DNA of 64,000 nt. Origin: Glandiceps talaboti (Eukaryota; Hemichordata; Enteropneusta; Spengelidae). The position numbers and the translations under genes are program-made. Under the pieces are notes generated by a model. It was not told the origin of the DNA. It searched no databases and saw only the letters and a program-made list of their open reading frames with translations. The stretch spans positions 10,532,501-10,596,500 of the forward strand of contig NC_135558.1 in the NCBI RefSeq assembly GCF_964340395.1. Direction: 5' to 3'. Shown piece by piece: positions 27,260 through 46,911 of the stretch (positions are counted from its first letter, which is position 1; each line of letters opens with the position of its first letter).

Positions 27260-28947
27260 CTATATACTATACTATACTATATACTATACTATACTAGACT
27301 ATACTATATAATAGACAGTGCTATATACTATATATTGTACTATATACTATACTATACTATATTATACTGTACTATACTATACCATACTATATAGTATAGT
27401 ATACAATACTATACTGTATTATACAATACTATACTAGACTATACTATATTCTGTACTATATATTATACTATACTACATTATACTATACTATGCTATATTA
27501 TATTATGCTATGCTATACTATACTATATACTATATACTATACTATACTATACTAGACTACACTATATGCTATATTATGCTATATACTATATACTATACAT
27601 TGTACTATACTATACTATACTGTACTGTACTGTACTCTACTGTACTGTACTGTACTATACTATACTATACTATATAGTATAGTATACAATACTGTACTAT
27701 ACCATATACTAGACTATACTATATTCTGTACTATATATTATACTATACTATATTATACTATACTATGCTATACTATATTATGCTATACTATACTATACTA
27801 GACTATACTATACTATATACTATACTATACTATACTGTACTATATACTAGACTATGCTATATAATATATTATGTACTATATACTATACTATACTATACTA
27901 TACTATACTGTACTATGCTATACTATACTATATACTAGACTATGCTATATAATATATTATGTACTATATACTATACTATTCTGTACTGTACTGTACTCTA
28001 CTCTACTGTACTATACTATACTATACTATATACTATACTATACAATACTGTATTATACTATATACTAGACTATACTATATTCTGTACTATATATTATACT
28101 ATTCTATATTATACTATACTATGCTATACTATATTATGCTATGCTATACTATACTAGACTATACTATACTATATACTATACTATACTATACTGCACTATA
28201 TACTAGACTATGATATATAATATAGTCTGTACTATATACTATACTATACTATACTATAATATACTATACTATACTGCACTATATACTAGACTATGATATA
28301 TACTGTACTATATACTACACTATACTATACTATTATATACTATATTATACTATATACTAGACTATGTTGTATACTGTACTATATACTATACTATATACTG
28401 TACTATATACTTGTCTTTACTATATACTATATACTATACTATATACTATATACTAGACTATTCTATATGATACTGTACTATATACTATACTATACTATAC
28501 TATACTATACTATACTATACTAAACTATATACTGTACTATATAGTATACTATACTATATCATACTATACTATACTCTACTATACCATACTATACTATACT
28601 ATACTTTACTATATACTATACTATACTATATACTATACTATATTATACTATATTATACTGTACTATACTATACTATACTATATAGTATAGTATACAATAC
28701 TGTACTATACTATATACTAGACTATACTATATTCTGTACTATATATTATACTATACTATATTTATACTATACTATGCTATACTATATTATGCTATACTAT
28801 ACTAGACAATACTATACTATATACTATACTATACTATACTATATTATACTATACTATACTGTATTATGCTATACTATACTATATACTAGACTATGCTATA
28901 TAATATATTCTTTACTATATACTATACTATACTATACTATACTATAC
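27260..28947. repeat. Array segment, copy 2 of the 1,947-bp-offset duplication
   Basis: Second copy of 25313-27000. About 260 bp of different ACTAT sequence separates the copies. Confidence 0.85.
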
Positions 28948-30125
28948 TATACTATACTATACACTAGACTGTGCTATATACTATATATTGTACTATATAC
29001 TATACTATACTATACTATACTATACTATAATATACTATACTGTACTGTACTGTACTCTACTGTACTATACTATACTATACTATATTATACTGTACTATAC
29101 TATACTATACTATATAGTATAGTATACAATACTATACTGTATTATACTATACTATACTAGACTATACTATATTCTGTACTATATATTATACTATACTATA
29201 TTATACTATACTATGCTATACTATATTATGCTATACTATACTATACTATAGACTATACAATACTGTACTATACTATATACTAGACTATACTATATTCTGT
29301 ACTATATATTATACTATACTATATTATACTATACTATGCTATAATATATTATGCTATACTATACTATACTATACTATACTATACTATACTATATACTATA
29401 CTATACTATACTATACTGCACTATATACTAGACTATGCTATATAATATATTCTGTACTATATACTATACTATACTATACTGTACTATGCTATACTATACT
29501 ATATACTAGACTATGCTATATAATATATTCTTTACTATATACTATACTATACTATACTATACTGTACTATACTATACTATACTATACTATACTATACTAT
29601 ACTATACTATACTATACTATACTATACTATACTGCACTATATACTAGACTATGCTATATCCTGTACTATATACTATACTATACTATACTATTCTATACTA
29701 TATTATACTATATACTAGACTATGCTATATACTGTACTATATACTGTACTATATACTTGTCTTTACTATATACTCTACTATATACTATATTCTAGACTAT
29801 TCTATACTATACTGTACTATATACTATACTATACTATACTATACTATACTATACTATACTATATACTAGACTACACTATACACTATACTATGCTCTATAC
29901 TATGTACCATACTATACTATACTATACTATACTAAACTATATACTGTACTATATAGTATACTATACTATACTCTACTATACTATACTCTACTATACCATA
30001 CTATACTATACTATACTTTACTATATACTATACTATACTATATACTATACTATACTATAATATACTATATACTAGACTGTGCTATATACTATATATTGTA
30101 CTATATACTATACTATACTATATTA

Positions 30126-30604
30126 TAATATTATCTCGTTTTATTTCCGCTAGATTTTTAAATTCGGAATGCTGCAATTGAGTGTTGACCTATTTGTCTT
30201 TTAAGTTTATGTTTCGCTTCTGTGCTATGATTGGTCTTTTTGGATATAATTGATTTCATATCTCATTGTCTGCTATTACGTCCCAGTGTTTAGTTATTGC
30301 ATCTCGTAGATGAGATCCGTTAATATAGAGACTGTATGTTGTGTTGAAGACCAATGGGATCTCATTTGTGGGTGTCCAGCGAGATATGTCTCACACTTGC
30401 ACAAAGTGTATCATCACATGGCATCAGAAGCTACTGTATGTAGTTCCTGAAAATTGGATACTAGTCACTTTACATGTGGTATGTACACACATACTTTGCA
30501 GTCTGGCGCAATGCAGTCAGTTGTCGAAGCACTTGACTCGCCAGTTACACAAACAATCGACTATAGCATTCCAAAACCACCACCTGTGCATCTCCTAAAA
30601 CTAT
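30126..30604. other. Non-repetitive DNA upstream of the Penelope-like remnant
   Basis: Complex sequence between the array and the recognisable RT. It may be the decayed 5' part of the same element, but I could not match it. An open frame at 30341-30598 has no recognisable motif. Confidence 0.4.
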
Positions 30605-31145
30605 TATGTGATTCTCACGAAAAACACATTTAAATTTAAAGGAGAATTCTACACACAAACATGCATGTGCATTGGCTCTTGGGCATCACCCGAAATAGCC
30701 GACATTCCATGAACTGGAAAGTCGCATTATTGAAATCTACACGGATAAAATATCACTCTGGACACATTTCAGGGGTGGCGTTTTCATGATATTTTGTGGC
30801 ACCCAAGTTGAACTAAATAATCTGAGTGAAAAAATAAACCAAATACATCCAACTTTCAAATTTTCGTTGGAAAGCTCAGATACGGAAGTAACATTTCACA
30901 ATCCACAAATGTCAACGGCACCAATAACACAAAGTATTGGATATCAAAACTCATTCCAATATTTACACAGGTAATACTGCCGCCCGAACTCAGTCTTCAA
31001 AGGGTCCATTAAGGGTCAAACGATCAGATACATACGAACATGTAGTAACGAAAAAGAATTTCAAAAGAAAATTAAATTCTTCACCTGGAAACCGGCGAAA
31101 AGAGGCTATAATGAAACAGAAATAAATACTAGTAACCTGAGTCCA
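30605..31145 (+). mobile_element. Penelope-like element reverse-transcriptase remnant
   Basis: Three plus-strand frames carry consecutive pieces of a Penelope-like RT. The first (about 30610-30705) has TKNTFKFKGEFYTQ and continues to an ADIP motif; in live elements this is the 'NxFxFxGxxYxQxxGxAMG...AP' block. The second (about 30705-30970) has ELESRIIEIY, then HFRGGVFMIF where live elements have the catalytic R-x-x-DD-x-F, then INQIHPTFKF and FQYLHR. The third (about 30985-31140) has IRTCSNEKEFQKKI and KRGY, the usual C-terminal RT signature. Frameshifts, stops and the loss of both catalytic aspartates (GG instead of DD) make it dead. No GIY-YIG nuclease domain is visible: pentanucleotide repeats begin at about 31190. 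Confidence 0.8.
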
Positions 31146-31189
31146 CTATCATAATACTGGCATCTCTATTTGATGAACAATACAAGTAA

Positions 31190-31644
31190 ACTCTGGGCAA
31201 ACAAATACGGAAATACAACACTCCTCAATACTATACTACACTACACTACAATACACTACACTACACTATAATGTAGTATAGTATATACTATAGTATAGTA
31301 TAGTATAGTATAGTATAGTATAGTATAGTATAGTATAGTATAGTATAGTATAGTATAGTATAGTAAAGTATAGTATAGCAATGTATAGTATAGTATAGTA
31401 TAGTATAGTATAGTATAGTATAGTATAGTATAGTATAGTATAGTATAGTATAGTATAGTATAGTATACTAGTAGTATAGTATAGTATAGTATAGTATAGT
31501 ATAGTAAAGTATAGTATAGTATTGTATAGTATAGTACAGTATAGTATAGTATAGTATAGTATAGTATAGTAAAGTATAGTATAGTATAGTATAGTATAGT
31601 ATAGTATAGTATAGTATAGTATAGTATAGTATAGTATAGTATAG
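31190..31644. repeat. ATAGT pentanucleotide array (opposite orientation)
   Basis: A short ACTAC/ACACT start, then near-perfect ATAGT units from 31260. The large array left of the Penelope-like remnant reads ACTAT on the same strand, so the two arrays flank the remnant as inverted repeats. Confidence 0.97.
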
Positions 31645-31746
31645 GAGACCGATTTTTGAATTAGAAGACCGACACTTGAATTAGAAGACCAACACTTGAA
31701 TTAGAAGACCGACACTTGAACTAGAAGACCAATTTTTGAATTAGAA
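31645..31746. repeat. 20-bp minisatellite, 5 units
   Basis: AGACCGACACTTGAATTAGA and close variants five times in tandem. Confidence 0.9.
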
Positions 31747-31788
31747 AAATACGATCGGGTCGACAAAAACTCACTGACCTCCCCCCTT

Positions 31789-32714
31789 TGACCTCTGGCG
31801 CTGAGGGAGTCCTTGGGGGTTGTCGTCCTGACAGATCTGGAGGTTTTTTGTTTCTATTAAGGCAACTTTTAGGTTATTCATAACCTTTGAGGTAATATTT
31901 CCCAGCTTTGAAAAGCTAAGTTACGTAAATGTAAGTTTTAAATGAGTTTCCCATGTCACATAAAAATGGGCCCGTAAAATTGGTACAGGGACATTATTAA
32001 TATTGCATGTATAGTATAGTCACCGGTATGTCAGAGAACTTTAGGTGGTCATACCTAGGGTATAACAGAAACTGGAATCTGATGAGATGTGGTGATTTGT
32101 AGTGTCAATAACATGACGAGTAGAACAATTTAGATTAATTTCATTTATAAACTATCTATGAAAATTGCCATTACGAAACCTTCAAGTTTGCCCCAAACTG
32201 CAATATAAGTAAAGCATTGATTGTGAAACAGCCAAGCATTTACATAACATGTTCTGTAACTAGTGTGGTAGCTAGGTAATACATGTATATGTATATGTAT
32301 AGTTATGTTTGAAGTTATAAGTAATATTAAAGAATTCATGTAAGAACAAATATTGACATGTACCACATTTCAGACAAGGCTATATGCCATTGTAGAAAGG
32401 ATTTTTTTCTTCAATCACAATTTAAAACACAATGACCACACAAAAACACAATAAAACACAATATCCACCTAAAGTTCTCTAACATACCGGTGACTTTATT
32501 ATACATATATTAATGCCCCTATACTAATGTTACATGTCTATTTTATGTGATATAGGAAACTCATTTAAAACGTACATTTACGTTAGCTTTTCGAAGCTTG
32601 GAAATATTACCTCAAAGGTTATGAATAACCTAAACATTGCCTTAGTATCTCAAGCAAAAAACTCCATATCTGCCAGGGGGAAAACCCCAAGGACTTCCTC
32701 ACCCCCAGAGGTCA
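31789..32714. mobile_element. Non-autonomous element with TIRs of about 250 bp
   Basis: 31789-32048 is imperfectly inverted at 32465-32714. Matching blocks include TGACCTCTGG at the outer ends, AGTCCTTGGGG, GGTTATTCATAACCTTTGAG (exact), CGTAAATGTA, TTTTAAATGAGTTTCC and GTCACCGGTATGT with AGAACTTTAGGTGG at the inner ends. The roughly 415-bp centre has no transposase-like open frame. It fits a long-TIR MITE or foldback element. Target duplications were not found. Confidence 0.75.
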
Positions 32715-32754
32715 CTCATGCATTCAACCAACAATCAGATGCACCAACAACCTT

Positions 32755-33700
32755 TTTACTGTCATAATGGTATTAAACTTTTCTTAAATATTTTCACCCT
32801 ATTCTAATTTGAGATGATATTGTCTTTTCAAGATGTGAAATGTTTGCCAAGATAGTCTATAATTGCCTTAATCTCCAAATCTCCCCTACCAATGATACTA
32901 CCATTAGATGTGCTGACCTTTACTACATGTATATAATGATGCCATTTAACTTTTTAAGAACATATTTCAACCCTTAGTGTAAGTTATAAAGAATAGTTTC
33001 TGATACTTGCTGTCTTGTAAAGCATGGATTAAGTTATTGCTTGAAGGGTCTAAATAGTGTAAATATTGGCTATAAGAGTAAAATTCCTCCAGGGCTTCTA
33101 GAGGGAGACCCCCTCAGACCCCCCCCCCCGCATGAGGTGGACATATCCCAGTCTCAAGCTCTTCCGCTCTTACTGTCAAGATGCTATCAAAGTATATTTC
33201 AAAAGTATTTCAACCCTATGTAGTTGTTTTTTACATGTTGGTGTTGTCTTGTAAGGCTTGGAAATTATTGTCTGAAAGGGTCTGAATAGTCTCAAAATTG
33301 AGGGAAAAAACCTCCAGGGGTTCTAGGGGGAGACCCCCTTGGAACCTTCCTCCCCCCCCCCCCATGAGGTGTACACATCCCAGTCTCAAGATCTCCCCTA
33401 CCTCTTACTGTCAAGATCCTATCAAACTATATTTCAAAAATATTTCAACCTTATGTAGTTGCTTTTTACATGTTGGTGCTGTCTTGTAAAGCTTGGAAAT
33501 GATTTTCTAAAAATGTCTGAATAGTCTCAATATTGACTTTTCAGAGTTAAAAACCTCCTGGGCTTCTAGGGGGAGACCCCCTAGGACCCCCCATGACAGC
33601 TGTACATATTCCCTTCTCAAAGCTTTCCCCCTACCTTTCACTGTCAAGATGCTATTAAACTCCTTTTCAAATATATTTACCCTGGGTAGTCAATAATTAT
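32755..33700. repeat. 235-bp tandem repeat, about 4-5 diverged units
   Basis: The phrase GATGCTATCAAAGTATATTT and its variants recurs at about 32939, 33180, 33415 and 33648, with a weak copy at 32762. Each unit also carries CCTCCAGGGCTTCTAG, AGGGGGAGACCCCC, a C-run, and CATATCCCAGTCTCAAG. The G/C-rich part resembles the outer end of the adjoining TIR element, so the array may have grown from it. Confidence 0.8.
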
Positions 33701-33740
33701 AATTATGATAGTGCTATATAAAAACCCGGGATCTTATAAA

Positions 33741-33976
33741 GTAGATGCAAGACAGTCAAGCAGTCCACACTGAGTCACGATCAAAAAATACCTGTCACTC
33801 ATGCGAATATCATATATGGGGGGGGGGGGGGGGTCATCATGTTTTAGAATTAAGTGATAGGGGGGTCAGCCTGTTTTGGGTTTTACAGATAGGGGGGGTC
33901 AGTGACTTTTTGTCGGCCCGATTTAAGAATCCACCCCCCCCCCCCCCCAGGCTGGAGAAACTGACCGGTCCCTAAG
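33741..33976 (-). repeat. Dispersed repeat with G/C homopolymers
   Basis: Minus strand starts TTAGGGACCGGTCAGTTTCT and contains two long homopolymer runs (15 C at about 33936-33950 and 16 G at about 33819-33834, plus-strand view). It shares its start with 18953-19050. Open frames here are artefacts. Confidence 0.55.
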
Positions 33977-33979
33977 AAA

Positions 33980-36420
33980 AGCTGAGAAGGGCTTGTTTCT
34001 AGGAATCCAATGAAAAGATGATTGAAAGGAGGAAAAGGAGAGGCAAAGAAACATGAATTCAAAGATGATTTTTTATTTATATACTTTTTTAAATCGACCG
34101 ACCGACCAAAATTTTCCATGGAAAAAAACAAAAACATTTTTAAACATTAGGATCACCCCTACACACCAACCTTGGTGACACCAGGTCGAATAAATAATAG
34201 TGGGTGTCTTTGCGATTTCTTAGCTTTATAATGTTATTCATGTTTTTATCAGATAACATCTCTAGTTGATAGAGTTTTAAATCAAAACTATCGTCTTCTC
34301 TGTCTCTTTGTAGCTTACCAACTTTGAATTAATTAGTGCACAGCTGATATCCTTGATCAAACTGGTAGGCTATTTGGCAAATTACTAGTAACATATTTCC
34401 ATAACCAGTGTAAATATCTACTAACTGACAAATGGTAATACACCAACCGTTAGTCGGATTGGTAGATGTCAGTTAGTGAACTATAAGACTTTTTAAGTTA
34501 ACGTGAATGTTGGTGGCGCTATACTACTGAGAACGCATGAACGTACGTATAAAACATCTTGGTAATATAATTTTGTGTACAATGTAGCTGGATGCGTAAT
34601 TACCAAGTTGCGGCAAACATTAAACGCAAGACGCACATAAAGACCACCATTCAAATAAACAATAAACAGAGGATACATTGCATTTATTAATCAAACGTTA
34701 ATACATGTCAACACAATATACTAGGAAATTCCCTTTCCCTGTCTATCTTTCTGTGTAAAGACTTTTTAAGTTTTACTGTTCGCCACCGTGGTCTCTGCAT
34801 GGACGTACGAGTGGGGTGGGGTGCACGGGGGTGGGGTGGCACAAACAATAATTACGTAATCAAACGCTATATACATAATATATAACTGTCAGTCAGTCGA
34901 CGTAGGAAGATTACGCAGTGGGGTTTGACCTTTACTTGCACACGACAGCGCATGACAGAACTGGTAACGCTCATGACTGTACCAGACACAGGAGTTGCCA
35001 ATGATACTCGCAACGCATAGATCTGGTACTCGAGTAGTACATGTCTGGAAATTCGCGTTGCAGACTGTGCTCCTTTAACGGATATTGGCGTAACGAACTT
35101 GAAAACTACTTCCTGTACATACAGGTTCAGGCTTCCTTTAACACGTCTTGCGACTCGTGATACTCAGCTCATAGCATGATTCATGATAATTCGTATCATC
35201 CAGTCTTAGACGTGACGGTCTACGGTGTCCTAATAACGCCAACAAAATTAATCCGACTGCTGTTTATGGCTTCCTCCAGTATCTGGCATATTTTGGGACG
35301 TCTTAGACTAATATTTTAGTTTTGTAATTTGCACCAGGTGAAGATAAAACGAAATCTTCGTTCAAAACCTATTTTATATTCATGTAAGAAAACACACTAA
35401 ACCCATGAGAGATGTAATCATCAGCATCATTTAAAGCCAAACCGTTCCCATCGGACTGTCATCATATTAAATTGGCAGCATCACTGATGACTGAAAATCG
35501 ACTGTTTAGTCCCCAGAGTAGAATGTAATTGCCTCCCTCCTTAACAAATAGACTATGTACTTATGTAGCTACTCAAAGTCTCTTATTAAGTACTGACGTT
35601 AAAATGTTAAGACTCAGACAAACGACACAAGACGCAGTATTTTAGTAAAGCTTCTTTCACATAGTATCCCCTGGATAGCATCTAGATAGCGATGATATAA
35701 GCATCATTGGGCTGCATGACTTAATGACAGACTTTCACCCGTCACCACTATTAAATAAAGCAATGATAACAATTACGCTTTTATATTAATTGACAGATGA
35801 TGATGTGACCTGGAATCACGTAGATGTTTATTTTAAACACCGTCGTAAAACCGACAGACTATTTTGCGGCGGCAACGGTAGAATATATTTCTCTTGAGGA
35901 AAGCGGGCAAAAAAGGCGATCTGGCTGGTAAGAATGATTCCAAGCCCGCGGGGATTTCAAGATTCATGTCTGTCTACAGAAAAAAAAACAGGGAAGGGAA
36001 TGTATGAACACCAAGCTAGGTGGTGATTTATGCCAGCGTGCGATAATGATTTAAGGAATGAGATATCCAGGAAAGTGCAATAAAAAAATTTAAATTGTAA
36101 ACTATGTTTCTTTAATCATACCCTCGCTGTGTGTCTAAATTAGTCAGTTACCACGTACATCATTCATTTATATCGGTAGTATTGAGAATAATGTTTCAAA
36201 TGGAATGGTACTTACCCGGGCCCTGTCGAGTTTAATTCACACTAAATCAAAACTCATATTAAACTGATGCAGAAATCTTGCCGTAGTTGGCACTCGTCAA
36301 TCTAAACAGAGAATGATATACATCGACGAATCATTGAGTCTAAAATCTTAGATGGATTAGCATGTGTACATAGTGGATCTTGCTTCATTGTCTTACTAAA
36401 CCTCTTTTTATGCTTGTAAC
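33980..36420. other. Region without recognisable gene
   Basis: No exon, RNA or repeat recognised, apart from the CAGACTGTGCTCCTTTAACG phrase at about 35063 that is related to the 10-kb tandem repeat. Confidence 0.5.
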
Positions 36421-36422
36421 GG

Positions 36423-36652
36423 CAAACGATTAATGTACTGAGCCACGCCCACGTTATCCGCATGCCTCAGTGTTTGTAGATATTTATATAATATTGCTAT
36501 ATGTAAATTATGTTGCGCTTATTTTAACGAGTAGGTGACATTTGCATATGGACTTCATTTGAATATAGTAAAATTAGGCTGACGTACGTTATCACTCCCC
36601 GTTGCGGCCAATCAGTTTGAGCATATAATTTTCAAACACTATTAATCGTTTG
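36423..36652. other. Segment bounded by a 12-bp inverted repeat
   Basis: CAAACGATTAAT at 36423-36434 is inverted as ATTAATCGTTTG at 36641-36652. Inside are ATTTGCAT (36540-36547) and GGCCAATCAG (36606 on). It could be a small MITE or chance; no target duplication seen. Confidence 0.3.
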
Positions 36653-36680
36653 CGGTTGCTGGCAATACAAGGGGTTAGTT

Positions 36681-36830
36681 AGTCTTGCTGCTAGACGTTC
36701 GGGCTTTCTTTCGATACTATAAGCGAACGAAGTTCGCAGTGAGGGCTTGCCCGAACCATCCTCGATAGCGATGTTCGGTCGTGTGTCGTATTGTATCGGA
36801 AGAACATCCGATTTCTAGCAGATAGACTAG
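36681..36830. mobile_element. MITE family B, copy 1 (150 bp)
   Basis: Starts AGTCTTGCTGCTAGACGTTC and ends ATTTCTAGCAGATAGACTAG. The ends are imperfect inverted repeats (AGTCTTGCTGCTAG against CTAGTCTATCTGCTAG). It is about 90% similar to 40569-40725, judged by eye. Internal inverted segments around GCGAACGAAGTTCGC would form a hairpin. Confidence 0.8.
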
Positions 36831-36839
36831 TTAGTGAGA

Positions 36840-37640
36840 GAGCGAAGAAAACCCACATCGCTATGTAAACAGGCTATTTGTGTATGCATAAAACGTACGA
36901 TAACAGATCGGCTCTGATCAAATTTACATATATTTATAAGCCATAACCTTTGTGACATAAGTCATATTTAGTAGTCACGTTCAGTCAATATTTACTGGTA
37001 GTGTGTGTGTGTGTGACTCCGTAGATTGTAAATGGCTGTTGGTACATTTATATAGTCACACTCAGTAAATTGCAATAAATGATTGAATGCAGACTGAGGT
37101 GTGTATATATATTTAATGCTTAGCTTATGAGTTACTAATAGAATGAGCACTTAAAACTATCACCCATGGCATTATTTTTGTTTGAACATATAAGCCCACG
37201 TTCTGATATGCAACCTGTAATGGTTGCTGTAGTTACTATAGGTTTCATCACTTTCTTATCCTATTTAAGTAGTGCATGGGTTGGCGCCAAAATTGACAGA
37301 CGAAGGGAAGTACACATATAAAGGGAATCACTCGTATAGCTTCTCAGAATTTAATATCAGAAGCGTACGATTAATTCGCCTACCCCCTCATGAACATAAC
37401 CTAAGGGTGATGCCAAAAAAAATCAGTTTCAAGAGGTCAAACCTAGAGGAAGCGGTAAAACTGCAACGACTGGTGTCGTCAGAATGAACAGTTCGACCTC
37501 CTGACCTGAGTGCCGCTCCCACAAGCTTTGTATGTTTCATTTGTGGAGCATTCTATCCGAAGCGGGGTGAACCCTAGTATCCAGTGTATCCAGGTACCAG
37601 AGACCACATTTCAAGCCAACCAAGGGACACATCTCGCCTT
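36840..37640. other. Upstream region of the CAP gene, no exon recognised
   Basis: Contains a short GT run at 37001-37014 and a 72-codon open frame (37272-37487) without a recognised motif. It probably holds upstream control sequence of the CAP gene, but no individual element could be supported except the TATA box. Confidence 0.35.
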
Positions 37641-37649
37641 ACCGTCGCC

Positions 37650-37657
37650 TATATATA
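37650..37657 (+). promoter_or_regulatory. Candidate TATA box of the CAP gene
   Basis: TATATATA stands about 30 bp upstream of TTACACTACA (37671-37680), a plausible initiator. It is about 110 bp upstream of the start codon at 37768, which has a good context (CACAATGG). Confidence 0.5.
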
Positions 37658-37767
37658 CAGACTAGGTTATTTACACTACATTTCGTGTTTGGATTTCTGC
37701 ATTGGGACTCCGTCGGTTTACGATTACAGATACTTTCACAGACTATATCTCACTCGCTGTGACCACA

Positions 37768-44770
<7,003 letters not shown>

Positions 44771-45004
44771 ATGACTTCCGCAATTCAATGTATAGTAACA
44801 CTTCTTTAAAGTATAAATGTTGTATTTCATTATTTTTGTATCGCTGTTTCTACTTTCCTACAGCACATGGTCGTATTTGAAGAGAGGGCTAAAGCCAACA
44901 CAAACAGTGTGAAACACCAAGTAACCTAAGGGCCATTGTCACTACAAGTTGCAAGACGAGTAGTGGTAACCCTTAGGTCACGAATATTTTCCGGCTGAAT
45001 GACT

Positions 45005-45010
45005 AATAAA
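45005..45010 (+). terminator. Candidate poly(A) signal of the CAP gene
   Basis: AATAAA 235 bp after the stop codon. No earlier canonical hexamer was noticed. The cleavage site is not determined. Confidence 0.35.
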
Positions 45011-46520
45011 TTGGGGAATAATGTAGTTATACCATCGCCAGTAATATATTTTTAAATCGGCGAAAGTAATGGCAATTTTGAGTGTTTTGACTCAGATTTC
45101 GAACACAGCAGAACCAATGATGTAGACACGCGTTGTCGTGACGTAGAACGACCAGAGCATATATTCCATATTTTTTTGCTGAACCTGGATCGTACATTGT
45201 ATCATGGTGCTAGTTGACAAAGGGGAAGTTCAGATTTGTATTGAGTGTAATATCATGCTTAAGTTCAATAGTTCTGAGTTGATTTTTAGGTTACAAGAAT
45301 ACAGCTACTGTTAACATTCACTATTTGGAGATGTTTCAAATATGTCTATAGCGTATTTATCCCTGAACATATTCTAGTTCAGAAAAGATCGATTCGGAAT
45401 TACATAACGTAATGGCTGTGTTGAATTTGCTGCTTTGAAGAAGAGCAGTTTAAATTTTCAAAGTGTTTTTTTTTTCTGATTTTAAATATTCCTCATACGC
45501 ACCAGTGTATTATTTTGGTATTGCTTAATCAACAAAGAATATTGTTTATTCACAGTTATACTCAGATGTATGTTAAGCATTCACACCTGCGATCGATGCT
45601 CTTGGTTTTCATGAATAAAGCATGTGTGCCTTTGCAAGAGTTGTTAGTATCGTCAGCTTTTTTAGGTCGTGAAGGAAGGGCTAAATTTGGGATCCTGTTG
45701 TGACCCGTTGTCTCTCCAGTTTTGTCTTTCCCATGTCTGCCTATTCTCACATTAATCCCCCACACTGTTTGTCTCTCATTGTACATGTCTGTCTCCATTT
45801 CTGTCTCGTCTCTCCCCCATCTCTCGCTCGCTATCTGTCTGTCTGTCTGTCTATCTGTCTGTCTGTCTGTATGTCTGTATGTATGTATGTATGTATGTAT
45901 GTATGTATGTATGTATGTATGTATGTATGTATGTATGTATGTATGTATGTATGTGTGTGTGTGTGTGTGTGTGTATGTATCTCTCTCTCATGTACAAAAT
46001 ATCAAACAAAGTACATTGACACTGATCTATCAGAATCAGAAAGATTTATTTGACATGGTACTAATCACAACCATGTGTAAAGAATCAGATAAAATAGATA
46101 TTTGTAGATTATATAAACGATAACTTTATTGAAAGACTGAATAATAAAAAACAAAATACTAGCACCAATATTTTGAAATCAGTGGTTATTATAGTTCGAA
46201 ATGAACCACAAAAGAAATAGTATCCCTGGCAGATGATCTTTCGGAATATAAATTAATTCGTTCGCATTAATTCGCTCAAAAAAAAATTGCCAACATATTT
46301 ATCCTCATTGTTTACTAAATAGCCAAAATATAGTGTTTTTTTTACATATCTAAATTGAGTTGCTCAAAAACGTTCACACGGGCACTAGATGATATAAAAT
46401 ATGCATGTATGCTTTTGTAAAGATAAAAAGACCGCAATGTTAGCCAAAATTTTGCAGGCAATTTGTTAATTATTGCTCAGTATATCTACACAGCATTTAG
46501 CCTGCTTAGGCCAAACAAAA
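45011..46520. other. Intergenic region with one microsatellite
   Basis: Apart from the compound repeat at 45834-45985, nothing recognisable. Open frames over the repeat are artefacts. Confidence 0.5.
45834..45985. repeat. (CTGT)n-(ATGT)n-(GT)n compound microsatellite
   Basis: CTGT units, then about 20 ATGT units, then a GT run and a short CTCT tail. Confidence 0.95.
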
Positions 46521-46524
46521 AAAG

Positions 46525-46911
46525 TTGTTTGGTTCCGATTACCCGAGCCCACCTACGTTTTTCACGCCGACCCTAAACTTCTTTTTACATATCTGAGAAA
46601 AAAATAAGAAATTCACGAAAAATGTGAAGTCTCGCAAGAAATAGTGGATGCGAAAACTGACATCAACTGAAAAAGACAGTTCTTCTGTAATGGCTGTACA
46701 TCTGATAAGAAGAAGCCAATGACACAGATACCATATGGAAAACAACAGCAAAAACATAACTACCTGAACTAGACACTCACACATGAATATATATATATAA
46801 TAAAAAATTATTTTGTTATATATATATACATACATACATATATATATATATATAATAAAAAATTTACCTACCCCACCTATTCTAAAATTGAATGTAATCG
46901 GAACCACACAA
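46525..46911 (+). mobile_element. MITE family A, full copy 1
   Basis: Left end TTGTTTGGTTCCGATTAC. The right end, read inverted, is TTGTGTGGTTCCGATTAC: 17 of 18 bases form terminal inverted repeats. The interior contains GAAGTCTCGCAAGAAATAGT, GACATCAACTGAAAAAGACA and an AT dinucleotide tract (46788-46855). There is no coding capacity. Confidence 0.85.

Larger units (their letters stand above)
19640..30125. repeat. 10.5-kb degenerate ACTAT/ATAGT pentanucleotide array
   Basis: Almost every base belongs to ACTAT (or its complement ATAGT) with scattered variants such as ACTGT, ACTAG, ATGCT and TATACA. The plus strand reads mainly ATAGT from 19800 to 22960, with several ACTAT islands (20270-20850, 21490-21570), and uniformly ACTAT from about 22970 to 30125. 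Longer blocks of variants repeat within it. All open frames here translate to Tyr/Leu/Ile/Thr repeats and are artefacts. Confidence 0.97.

Noticed and set aside
19584-30060. Dozens of open frames rich in Tyr, Leu, Ile and Thr
   Set aside because: They are translations of ACTAT/ATAGT repeats; no codon bias, splice sites or unique sequence.
37272-37487. 72-codon open frame upstream of the CAP gene as an exon
   Set aside because: No motif, no matching splice sites, and it lies upstream of the proposed TATA box.
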